Assembly (NCBI RefSeq): GCF_037975235.1
Contig: NZ_CP150241.1
Coordinates: 4,712,001-4,776,000 of the forward strand
Source of the DNA: Paenibacillus sp. FSL R5-0341
Lineage (GTDB): Bacteria; Bacillota; Bacilli; Paenibacillales; Paenibacillaceae
Direction: 5' to 3'
DNA: 64,000 bases
How positions within the stretch are numbered: the first letter of the stretch is position 1; the number at the start of each line of letters is the position of its first letter. Positions 10,116-17,758 of the stretch are shown here, piece after piece. A program made the position numbers and the translations under genes. The notes beneath the pieces were generated by a model that had not been told where the DNA came from, did not search any database, and saw only the letters and a program-made list of their open reading frames with translations.

Positions 10116-10886
10116 TTAGTTGCTGATCCAGCCACCATCTACAGGCAACTCAACACCTGTAATGAATTTGGATTCATCAGATGCCAAAAACAGGTAGGCG
10201 TAAGCAATATCCATAGATTCACCAGCATGTGGAGGCAGTGGTGCAAGATTTTTGTAATGCTCCCCCATCTCCACCTGGGATTTGATGCCTGCTTTCTCCA
10301 CCATACCCGTAAACACAGCACCCGGGTGTACGGAGTTCACACGGATATTATCTTTGGCGAACCATTGTGCCCCGTGTTTGGTCAATGAACGTACAGATCC
10401 CTTGGAAGCACTATAAGCCGCGCCCTGAGCATCCGCGATTCCACCAATGATTGCTGCAATGGAAGAGGTATTAACGATGGAACCTTGTCCATTCTTCTGC
10501 ATATAAGGAATGACTGCCTTCATGCCGAGCCATACACCTGTTCCATTAATGGACATAACCTTGTCCCAATCCTCTAACTCAGCTTCCAAAATGCCTTTGG
10601 CCATATGGATTCCAGCATTGTTGACCAGAATATCTATTTTGCCGTATTTCGATACGGTTTCTTCCACAACCGCGTTCCAAGACTCTGGGCTGGACACATC
10701 CAGCTTCAGCGCAATGGCTTCTCCGCCATCAGCTACGATCTGTTTAACCTGTTCCTCCAAAGCTTCGACTGCCACATCGGTAGCCACTACCTTGGCTCCT
10801 TCTTTTGCAAATAATTGAATACCTGCCAATCCCATGCCACTTGCGGCACCGGTTATAATTGCAACTTTTCCAGTTAATCTGCCCAT
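10116..10886 (-). CDS. Short-chain dehydrogenase/reductase (SDR)
   Basis: A 256-residue classical SDR. It has the Rossmann motif TGAASGMG (residues 12-19), an Asp at the end of beta-2 (VVATDV) that favours NAD(H), NNAG, a catalytic Ser in NTSSIAA, and YSASK as the Tyr-Lys pair. The C-terminal GVELPVDGGW is typical of the cyclohexanol/glucose dehydrogenase-like group. The substrate cannot be assigned. A ribosome site AAAGGAT precedes the ATG. It is transcribed toward the TetR gene and shares its terminator. No partner gene is apparent. Confidence 0.93.
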   Translation of the reverse strand: MGRLTGKVAIITGAASGMGLAGIQLFAKEGAKVVATDVAVEALEEQVKQIVADGGEAIALKLDVSSPESWNAVVEETVSKYGKIDILVNNAGIHMAKGILEAELEDWDKVMSINGTGVWLGMKAVIPYMQKNGQGSIVNTSSIAAIIGGIADAQGAAYSASKGSVRSLTKHGAQWFAKDNIRVNSVHPGAVFTGMVEKAGIKSQVEMGEHYKNLAPLPPHAGESMDIAYAYLFLASDESKFITGVELPVDGGWISN

Positions 10887-11105
10887 TTCATATCATCCTT
10901 TCCTATTACGATGAGTGCCTCATGATGACACCCAACCTGCTAACACCTTTAGTATACGGATGAAATGAAAGCTCTTTCAATCAGCAAATAGACAGGCTTT
11001 TGTGGGATAACCGATAGTGTGTGCCTCCTTTTGTCTGTTATGTCAAAGTTAATCCACAAATCTAAACCCATCTGTTGTTTTCTCTTCTCATACTGTAATT
11101 CCATC

Positions 11106-12962
11106 TCAACGTGCCATAATCCGATCAGCCATTTCCTCGGCCTGCAGCACCGCAGACAAAGGGTCAGAGAGAAAATATCTATTCCAATCAAGGTTAATAA
11201 TCTGGCAGTGATCTGTCTCGATGGATTTCTGCCATGGTTTGCCTGAAGCTTGATCAAGCCCAGGTCTTGGACCATTATCCAACACCAACAGGTAGTCCTC
11301 CACGTACCCTCCAACCGCACTCCTCGCAATATCCAGGTACTCCAAGCCCGGCTCCAACAGTTCCTGGCGAACCTTTCCTGCTGGCCTCAAGTTCAGTAAG
11401 CCATAGGCTGCCTTCCCCCCACGAGTTCCCGTATTTCCCACAAGGGTAATATGTTCTCCCCAATTCGGATCAATGACGGTAAATGTCTTCTCTGCGGAGA
11501 CCTTGCCCGTGATCGTTTGCTGCAAAGTATGTACTCTCCGCACGTATTCCTTAATCCATGTTTCGGCTTCTGTCCGGCGATTCAGAATACGTCCCATCTC
11601 TCGAATCTCCTCCGCGACAGAGCCATTACCACTCCCTCCATAGACCACCGTAGGTGCAATTCGGGCATAGGAAGCGTAGGCAGCAGGATTCCAGGTGATA
11701 ATCAGATCCGGCTCCAGTTCAAGTACTTTTTCGAGGGAGATAAAATTATGATTGCCGATATCCTGTACTTGGTCATAGATATACGGCTCCAGCATTTGGT
11801 TGCTCTCAATGAGTGAATGTGGTGCTCCGAGAGGTGTTACCCCCAATGCCAGCACTTCTCCCAAATTCCAGTCGACGACAACACGACTAGGCTTGTTGGG
11901 TATCGTAATCTCGCCCATGCTTGTGGCAAGCATTCGAGTTCTGGCTCTTGGCAGCGTGGCCGCCGAGGACTTCCTCACTTGGACTCCTTTCAAATCTATA
12001 ATCTCCTGATTTGGCCGGGTCTGGTTAGCTTCAACGATGGATAACGTTCGTCCGCTACATCCCGAATAGTGACTTTCCAGAAAGGCGTGTGGTTGGAATG
12101 TTTTCGGATCTACATCTGGAATACTGCTCTCTCGACGCTTCCTGTAAAACTCAGGAGAAACCCCATAATGTTTCTTAAAATAGCGACTTAGTGTATAGCC
12201 GTTCTCATAGCCTACTCTCTCCGCGATTTCCTGTAAGGTACCTTTCGTACTCACCAGTAGTTTCAGTGCCTGTTCCATCCGAATCTGTGAAAGCACACGA
12301 CTGGGACTCATATTCAATTGCAGCTGAAACAATTGGTTCAGATACCTCGGACTGCATTCCAGCATTTCAGCTACCTGTTCCACCTTGAGTGGTTCAGCGT
12401 AGTGACGGTTCAGATAACGTACTGCCTGATTTACCCGATCCAGTTTCGTACGGTTCTTCCGCTGCTCTTGCATTTGTTTCAGCATCTCGGCGAGCCATTG
12501 ATAGAACAAAGCCTTAGTTTGAATCCGGCCTGCTGACTGTAGTTCATTCCACTGTCTGTATATCAACTGCATGATTTCAATTAATGGCAATGGATACGTT
12601 GGTTCAAAACCAAAACTGACTTGCAGCGACTCCGCCCCAGTATATGTTTGGGATTCTTCAGCATTTGGCTTCTCTGACTCTGGTGACGAATACGACAACA
12701 CATGTAATTCCATTCGCTTCTTAGCCAGACAATCCAGACGCATTCCTTTGGAGGCGTGCAGAATATAAGCTCCTTTAATAGAGTGTATCTCCTGACCGAG
12801 CCAGATCTTCCCCTTGCCATTCGTTATTAATAAAAAAGCATTCGAGGGAAGCGTCCACGTATTAGGATCTTCACTGGTGTTAACCGTCATGATTCGAATA
12901 TCCAGTAATCGGATCGTTATATGCTCCCATAATGCCCCGTATTCTTCTATGTTCATCGTCAT
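11106..12962 (-). CDS. AraC regulator fused to a siderophore-binding domain (Btr-like)
   Basis: A 618-residue cytoplasmic regulator with no signal peptide. Residues 1-150 form an AraC N-terminal-type region. About 165-282 are the double helix-turn-helix AraC domain (KVEQVAEMLECSPRYLNQLF, then TLQEIAERVGYENGYTLSRYFKKHYGVSP). About 335-610 form a PF01497 periplasmic-binding domain. The architecture matches B. subtilis Btr, which senses bacillibactin and activates its uptake operon. The sensor domain closely resembles the lipoprotein encoded divergently at 13157 (shared RVVVDWN, LEPDLIITW, IAPTVV), so both probably recognise the same ligand. A Fur box lies 53 bp upstream. It likely activates the neighbouring gene under iron limitation. 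Confidence 0.93.
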   Translation of the reverse strand: MTMNIEEYGALWEHITIRLLDIRIMTVNTSEDPNTWTLPSNAFLLITNGKGKIWLGQEIHSIKGAYILHASKGMRLDCLAKKRMELHVLSYSSPESEKPNAEESQTYTGAESLQVSFGFEPTYPLPLIEIMQLIYRQWNELQSAGRIQTKALFYQWLAEMLKQMQEQRKNRTKLDRVNQAVRYLNRHYAEPLKVEQVAEMLECSPRYLNQLFQLQLNMSPSRVLSQIRMEQALKLLVSTKGTLQEIAERVGYENGYTLSRYFKKHYGVSPEFYRKRRESSIPDVDPKTFQPHAFLESHYSGCSGRTLSIVEANQTRPNQEIIDLKGVQVRKSSAATLPRARTRMLATSMGEITIPNKPSRVVVDWNLGEVLALGVTPLGAPHSLIESNQMLEPYIYDQVQDIGNHNFISLEKVLELEPDLIITWNPAAYASYARIAPTVVYGGSGNGSVAEEIREMGRILNRRTEAETWIKEYVRRVHTLQQTITGKVSAEKTFTVIDPNWGEHITLVGNTGTRGGKAAYGLLNLRPAGKVRQELLEPGLEYLDIARSAVGGYVEDYLLVLDNGPRPGLDQASGKPWQKSIETDHCQIINLDWNRYFLSDPLSAVLQAEEMADRIMAR

Positions 12963-13015
12963 GGACCTTTCTTTATTTCCTCGTTACTACATCCAAAGCT
13001 TCGCCTCATCATATA

Positions 13016-13030
13016 TGATAATCATTCTCA
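13016..13030 (-). promoter_or_regulatory. Fur box of the AraC/siderophore regulator
   Basis: TGATAATCATTCTCA matches the 7-1-7 consensus with one mismatch. It lies 53 bp upstream of the start codon at 12962. Confidence 0.8.
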
Positions 13031-13093
13031 GTTCAACCTGTACGTCTGTTCTGAAATGGTTATGCTTTCGCTTCCGAATCGGTTATTGTGCAA

Positions 13094-13122
13094 TTGCGGG
13101 TTTCCCTCTAGAGTTATATAAA
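13094..13122 (+). promoter_or_regulatory. Promoter of the siderophore-binding lipoprotein gene
   Basis: TTGCGG, a 17-bp spacer, then TATAAA. The -35 is weak, as expected for a promoter that also needs an AraC activator. The Fur box abuts the -10. Confidence 0.6.
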
Positions 13123-13137
13123 TGAAAATCATTATCA
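13123..13137 (+). promoter_or_regulatory. Fur box of the siderophore-binding lipoprotein gene
   Basis: TGAAAATCATTATCA matches the 7-1-7 consensus with one mismatch, directly after the -10 element. Confidence 0.85.
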
Positions 13138-13156
13138 ATTAGAAAGAGGGTTCGTC

Positions 13157-14131
13157 ATGTTGTTTAAGAAAGCTTGGTATCGTATGGCCCTGCCGGTTTT
13201 GCTGATCATGGCCGTATTCATTAGTGGTTGTACCCAAAAAGAGACGGCGGAACCCGTCGCGACAGAAACAGAATACGCCGCACCACAGACAAGAATACTC
13301 TCTACGATGATGGGAGACGTCACCGTACCCCTCAACCCTGAGAGGGTTGTCGTTGACTGGAATATAGGACATGTTCTGGCTGTCGGCGTAACCCCCGTTG
13401 GTGTGCCGGGCAGCCTGCTGGATTATGGAATGTTCCTGCGTGACAAGCTTGTAGATAGCGCAGATTTGGGTAACCACAGTGAGGTCTCACTTGAGAAAAT
13501 GGTAGAGCTGGAACCGGACCTGATTATCACATGGGACCAGGAGAAATTTCAGACCTATTCCAAAATCGCTCCGACTGTCGTATTCGTACCAGATCAGTAT
13601 GATTCCATGGAAGCCGAAGTGACCGCCATGGGCGAAATTCTGAATCGACCTGAAGAGGCCATAGCGTGGAACGAATCATTTAAACAACGGATCACAGCTG
13701 CTCAGGCCAAAATCAAAGATGTGATTCCGGACGGCGCGACCTTTACCGTTGCCGATTTTAACTTTTTGAAAAATCCAGCCATTATCGGCAACAGCGCTAA
13801 TCGTGGTGGAAGAGCAGCCTATGAATTGCTAGGACTAACTCCAGCACCCAAGGTGAAGTCAGATCTTCTGGACCAAGGCAAAGAAAACCTGGAAGCTAGC
13901 GCGGAGGTATTCGGAGAGTACGTAGGTGATTACCTGCTGATGATGGTTACAGAGGGCACGAAAGATCACTCCCTGTTGCCTACCGTCTGGGACAATCTGC
14001 CTGCCGTGCAGAACAACCATATCTTCAAACTGGATATCCATAAATATTTCACCGCTGATCCCTATACCTCCATTCTACAAGCCGAAGAGATCGCAGATCG
14101 ACTCGCAAGTGGACAGACTGAGCTGAATTAG
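13157..14131 (+). CDS. Siderophore-binding lipoprotein, partner of AraC-PBP regulator
   Basis: A 324-residue lipoprotein. The signal peptide ends in FISGC (Cys at about residue 25), followed by a PF01497 binding domain (RVVVDWNIGHVLAVGVTPVG, SLEKMVELEPDLIITW, IAPTVVFVP). It should bind an Fe3+-siderophore at the outer face of the membrane. No permease or ATPase gene follows it, so it must use a transporter encoded elsewhere, possibly the fused FecCD permease at 5437. It is divergent from the AraC regulator whose sensor domain is its closest relative in the window. AAAGAGG precedes the ATG. A Fur box and a strong terminator flank it. Confidence 0.94.
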   Translation: MLFKKAWYRMALPVLLIMAVFISGCTQKETAEPVATETEYAAPQTRILSTMMGDVTVPLNPERVVVDWNIGHVLAVGVTPVGVPGSLLDYGMFLRDKLVDSADLGNHSEVSLEKMVELEPDLIITWDQEKFQTYSKIAPTVVFVPDQYDSMEAEVTAMGEILNRPEEAIAWNESFKQRITAAQAKIKDVIPDGATFTVADFNFLKNPAIIGNSANRGGRAAYELLGLTPAPKVKSDLLDQGKENLEASAEVFGEYVGDYLLMMVTEGTKDHSLLPTVWDNLPAVQNNHIFKLDIHKYFTADPYTSILQAEEIADRLASGQTELN

Positions 14132-14217
14132 CGCGAGTCTTCAAATCTAGTGAGACCCGAAACCGAACCTACAGTCTGGAATTCAAGACTTTTATCCAGC
14201 TCAAAAAAGATTACACA

Positions 14218-14258
14218 AACAGCGCCCACCAGAATGATTCAAGTGGGCGCTGTTTTCA
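14218..14258 (+). terminator. Terminator of the siderophore-binding lipoprotein gene
   Basis: AACAGCGCCCAC pairs with GTGGGCGCTGTT across a 13-nt loop and is followed by TTCATT. Confidence 0.85.
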
Positions 14259-14301
14259 TTTGGTTTGAAATATGTCGTTGTTGCCGAAATACTATATCTA
14301 G

Positions 14302-15075
14302 TTACATAAATAAGTGTTCATACTTTCGAATTTGGGATCTTAAAATCTGAGCAACTCTCCCCAGATCTTGATCATGTTGTTCAATGAATTGTATAACTGA
14401 AGATCGATCGAATTGAAGATTTGTTTCCAGCGCACGTGCTTGTTTTGAAAAATCACTGCTAAATGGCTTCGCCTTAATCTTACGCAATGCAATACTTGTT
14501 GGCATGCTTAGCGGATAGTCTGTTGTATCTGACAAAAGGCTTAGACCGTGATCGAAAAGTGGGCAGAGTCTATATCCATCAAGACCATGTATAAATGCAA
14601 TATTATTCAAATGTCGGTCTTCATTTAGCAGAATAGCGTCCAGTGGTAACATGATTGAGAAGTACTCTAGCGTATCTAATTTCAACACATCTTTGAGAAA
14701 ATCAACAACTAAAAGCACGGAATCTCGTGTGCTTTGTCCTTGCTGCAAATCATCAAATTTGACACCATAACTCTCCAAAATGCGATGCAAAGTAATGATA
14801 CTTTCTCCCGGCTGCAGAAAATCTTCAGAATAACAACCCGGATATTCAACGTTTTCCTCAATCAGAACACACTGTGTATAAGGAACTATAAGTCCTGATG
14901 GAATGTTGGATCGACTAATTAGCTCGAACGCTACCCACTCCGCCAGTCCTTCATAACCAAATTTATTAGCTTTTCCCCACTTATTCTCAATTTTCCATTT
15001 TAATTGGTCACCCTTGCTACTACTGACAAAAGTCTTACGAGAATCCTTGCTCACCTGCAAAACGGGGATGGACAT
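14302..15075 (-). CDS. HipA-like kinase core (HipT/CtkA-like), second gene of a split pair
   Basis: About 257 residues of a HipA_C-type protein kinase fold. The frame is open from 15138, but the start is probably ATG 15075 (or GTG 15081), behind GAGGAG. It overlaps the upstream gene by 41-47 bp. Visible kinase elements are a Lys strand (QLKWKIEN), a following Glu helix (GYEGLAEWVAFEL), a catalytic loop NEDRHLNN (Asp about residue 153, Asn about 158) and a DFG-equivalent PLFDHG (Asp about 175). HipA kinases phosphorylate translation factors or tRNA synthetases; the target here is unknown. No HipB-type helix-turn-helix antitoxin is adjacent. Confidence 0.75.
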   Translation of the reverse strand: MSIPVLQVSKDSRKTFVSSSKGDQLKWKIENKWGKANKFGYEGLAEWVAFELISRSNIPSGLIVPYTQCVLIEENVEYPGCYSEDFLQPGESIITLHRILESYGVKFDDLQQGQSTRDSVLLVVDFLKDVLKLDTLEYFSIMLPLDAILLNEDRHLNNIAFIHGLDGYRLCPLFDHGLSLLSDTTDYPLSMPTSIALRKIKAKPFSSDFSKQARALETNLQFDRSSVIQFIEQHDQDLGRVAQILRSQIRKYEHLFM

Positions 15076-15433
15076 CAGCACAAGACAACTCCTCATTAGA
15101 AAATCTAATCCAGACATAATCATCATATAACACACCATGGGTTTGTTTTACGATCTCCGAAGCTACATAATCATTCAGACCCAATGATTGCAAAATTTTA
15201 TCGGCATGGTGTCTGGTGCGAGGGAAGCATCTGGATTCGAAGTAATCCAATACATCTCCTACGGTTACCTTGGACTTGCTTGGAAAAGGGAGAAAAACAG
15301 GAGATACACTTTTATCTTGCCACACATCAACCGTTTGATTACTATAATCCAACTTCACTTTGGCAATCACCTGGTCATGCTCCAAGACCTCAAACTCAAG
15401 AGGAGAAGATATAAATTTGTTTATTTTTTTCAT
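15035..15433 (-). CDS. Small HipA N-lobe-like partner protein (HipS-like)
   Basis: A 132-residue protein. GGGAGGT lies 5 bp before the ATG. The C-terminal half (YFESRCFPRTRHHADKIL, GLNDY, then HGVLYDDYVWIRF) resembles the region just before the kinase core in Firmicute HipA-like proteins. The N-terminal half looks like a small beta-rich domain. It overlaps the kinase gene, so the two are translationally coupled and probably form one complex. By analogy with HipBST, where HipS carries the N-terminal part of HipA and acts as antitoxin, it may control the kinase. That function is inference. The gene has no helix-turn-helix. Confidence 0.6.
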   Translation of the reverse strand: MKKINKFISSPLEFEVLEHDQVIAKVKLDYSNQTVDVWQDKSVSPVFLPFPSKSKVTVGDVLDYFESRCFPRTRHHADKILQSLGLNDYVASEIVKQTHGVLYDDYVWIRFSNEELSCADVHPRFAGEQGFS

Positions 15434-15523
15434 CTGCTACCTCCCATAGTGATCTTTCATATTTCTTTGTTATGATTATATCATTTCTTCAACTTGTATT
15501 TCAGTTCCTTACTGCACCATTCT

Positions 15524-15575
15524 ATAAAAAAAAGCCCGACGCAATTTCGAGAAAATCTCGACGTTGTTCGGGCTT
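15524..15575 (-). terminator. Terminator of the ferredoxin-NADP-reductase-like gene
   Basis: On the reverse strand GCCCGA and TCGGGC form the outer stem, with TCGAGA/TCTCGA inside, followed by eight T. Confidence 0.85.
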
Positions 15576-15607
15576 CTTCAGATTGCCTTCCATCCATACA
15601 AACCTAT

Positions 15608-16639
15608 CTACGTACTGGAGAGAGCTTTGTTTTTCTCATAAAACCGTGCATTGTGAGAAGATACACCCGCCATGTCGGAAGCAGCAGGTTCCAGATACGT
15701 CTTGGCACTGTTAACTGCGAGCACCGCATCGTTAAAAGCACCAGCGATCAGCCTGACTTTGCTTCCATAAGTGATGAAATCACCTGCTCCGAATATACCT
15801 GGAATGTTGGTACGCATGCGCTGATCAACGGACACGCCGTAATCTTCACGCGCCAGCCCCCACTGCACGAGGTTGCCAAAATCACGATCATACCCATGGC
15901 TTACGACAACTTCATCCACTTCAACAAGTGTGATCTCACCGGTTTCCACATGGGCCAGCTCGACACGCTCGATTTTGTCACCTGTACCGTATAAACGTGA
16001 GATGCTATATGGCGTCATGACGTTCGCTTGAGCTTTCATCTGGGCAACCGGCGACTCATGTCCGGTAAATTCATGACGTCTGTGTGCCACCGTAACTTCA
16101 CTTGCTATTTTGCCCATTTCATTCGCCCAGTCAACTGCGGAATCGCCGCCGCCCGAGATCAGAACACGCTTCCCGGCAAATCGGGATAGATCAGTTACGG
16201 TATAGTGCAGATTCGTCAGCTCATACCGATTGGCACCCTCGACATCCAGCTTTTGCACCTGCGTCATGCCTCTGCCCGCACATAACAGGATGGTACGTGT
16301 GTAATGACGCTCGCCTGTTTTGGAAATCAGTACAAATACACCATCATCAAGTCGTTCAAGCTCGGCTATTTCCTGCCCAAATACAATCGTTGGATCGAAC
16401 GTTCTCGCCTGTCTCTCCAGCGATTCAATCAGCTTCTCACAGCGAATCGGATCAACCCCGCCCACATCCCAGATCAGCTTCTCCGGGTACGTACGCATGA
16501 ATCCACCCAGTTCCTGTTTGGCTTCGATGATCTTGGTACGCATGGCTCTCATACCACTATAGAATGAGGCATACATGCCAGCAGGCCCACCACCAACGAT
16601 GGTAATATCGTAGATATCCAATTGTGTCTCCGTCGTCAT
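15608..16639 (-). CDS. Ferredoxin/flavodoxin-NADP+ reductase-like flavoprotein, possible siderophore reductase
   Basis: A 343-residue two-dinucleotide-binding flavoprotein of the thioredoxin-reductase fold. The FAD motif GGGPAG is at residues 16-21, the NADPH motif SGGGDSAVDW near 163-172, and IFGAGDF near the C-terminus. The redox-active CxxC of thioredoxin reductase is absent, which places it with type 2 ferredoxin-NADP reductases (YumC) and with IruO of Staphylococcus. IruO frees iron from hydroxamate siderophores and heme. The start codon directly follows the stop of the siderophore-binding lipoprotein (TAAATG), so co-translation is likely. I infer a role in reducing imported ferric siderophore. 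A general ferredoxin reductase is the alternative. Confidence 0.88.
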   Translation of the reverse strand: MTTETQLDIYDITIVGGGPAGMYASFYSGMRAMRTKIIEAKQELGGFMRTYPEKLIWDVGGVDPIRCEKLIESLERQARTFDPTIVFGQEIAELERLDDGVFVLISKTGERHYTRTILLCAGRGMTQVQKLDVEGANRYELTNLHYTVTDLSRFAGKRVLISGGGDSAVDWANEMGKIASEVTVAHRRHEFTGHESPVAQMKAQANVMTPYSISRLYGTGDKIERVELAHVETGEITLVEVDEVVVSHGYDRDFGNLVQWGLAREDYGVSVDQRMRTNIPGIFGAGDFITYGSKVRLIAGAFNDAVLAVNSAKTYLEPAASDMAGVSSHNARFYEKNKALSST

Positions 16640-17656
16640 TTACGGCACCAACTTTTCAACAACGTAGTCCATCAATTTTACAGAACCAATTGGACCCACA
16701 CCGGATACGAATTGGCTTGTCTTCAATGGGAAGACATGATCATTCTTCACAGCCTCCAGATTCGCCCACACCTGGCTAGCTTTCAGATCTTCCATCGATT
16801 TCTTCGTGTCATAACCTACGAGGGTTCTGTCTTCCAGGAAAATATAATCCGGATTCATCTCAGGCAAGAATTCCAGGGAGAACTGGCTAAACCAATCTGT
16901 AGAGTCTTTGATCGCTTCAGGGCTATTCAGGCCCAGGATATCATAGAAGAAAACACTGCTGCTTCCTCCTTTGGGACCCATGAAACGGTAACGATTGTGC
17001 TCAACCCGGAGAACCAATACAGTCTTGTCTCCCAGGGCTTCCGCAATTTTCTCTTTCGCTTGTGAAGCTTTCTCGTCGAATTCAGCCAGTACTTTGGCAG
17101 ATTGTTCGGTCTTGTCGAATATGGCACCCAGCTTCGGCATAGCACGCTTCATTTCACTGTTGGCATCCAGTGCCACCGTTGGAGCGATTTTGGATAACTC
17201 ATCATATACGCCCTGCTCCATACCTTCGCCAGCGGTAAGGATCATATCCGGTGACAACGCCAGCAACTGCTCATAGTTATATTGATATTGCTCAACTTCA
17301 ATGATCTGAACGCCGTGTTCTTTCAAATAATCAGGGCGGTATTCCGCTTCAACTTCCGGAGTTAACAAAACGATTTGGGGTGTGACACCCATCTCGATCA
17401 GATACTCGGCATAGATCGAATCGAACACAACCAGATTTTGAGGATGGGTCGGAATCGTTACTTCTCCAAACTGATCCTGCACCACCTTAGTCGCACTTTC
17501 ATTCGCTGCTTCTTCGGTTGTGCTTGCTTCTCCTTCAGTCTGGGTACTTGATGTTCCAGCTGCAGTATTCTCTTCATTAGTTCCACTGGAACATGCCGCC
17601 AGCATAATACTGATCGCCAACAGCATAATGCCCAACCCTTTAAATCTACGTAACAT
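16640..17656 (-). CDS. Siderophore-binding lipoprotein, second module
   Basis: A 338-residue lipoprotein. The signal peptide ends in MLAACS (Cys at about residue 22), with a Thr/Glu-rich linker to about residue 60. The binding domain (PF01497) shows LVVFDSIYAEYLIEMGVTPQ, QLLALSPDMILT and LSKIAPTVALD. It should present a ferric siderophore to a permease encoded elsewhere. It is followed without a gap by the reductase gene. Upstream is an AraC regulator carrying a related binding domain. A near-perfect Fur box lies 26 bp before the start, so the pair with the reductase is iron-repressed. Confidence 0.93.
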   Translation of the reverse strand: MLRRFKGLGIMLLAISIMLAACSSGTNEENTAAGTSSTQTEGEASTTEEAANESATKVVQDQFGEVTIPTHPQNLVVFDSIYAEYLIEMGVTPQIVLLTPEVEAEYRPDYLKEHGVQIIEVEQYQYNYEQLLALSPDMILTAGEGMEQGVYDELSKIAPTVALDANSEMKRAMPKLGAIFDKTEQSAKVLAEFDEKASQAKEKIAEALGDKTVLVLRVEHNRYRFMGPKGGSSSVFFYDILGLNSPEAIKDSTDWFSQFSLEFLPEMNPDYIFLEDRTLVGYDTKKSMEDLKASQVWANLEAVKNDHVFPLKTSQFVSGVGPIGSVKLMDYVVEKLVP

Positions 17657-17681
17657 GATATACTTCGCCCCTTATATATAT

Positions 17682-17702
17682 TGATAATGATAATTATTAT
17701 CA
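17682..17702 (-). promoter_or_regulatory. Fur box of the lipoprotein/reductase operon
   Basis: Starts TGATAATGATAATTA and ends TTATCA: two overlapping 7-1-7 sites, the best Fur box in the window. Confidence 0.93.
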
Positions 17703-17758
17703 AATAGTATCAAATAAGAAGTATTGCATCCATAGCATATCGTGCGTAATCAGTTGGA

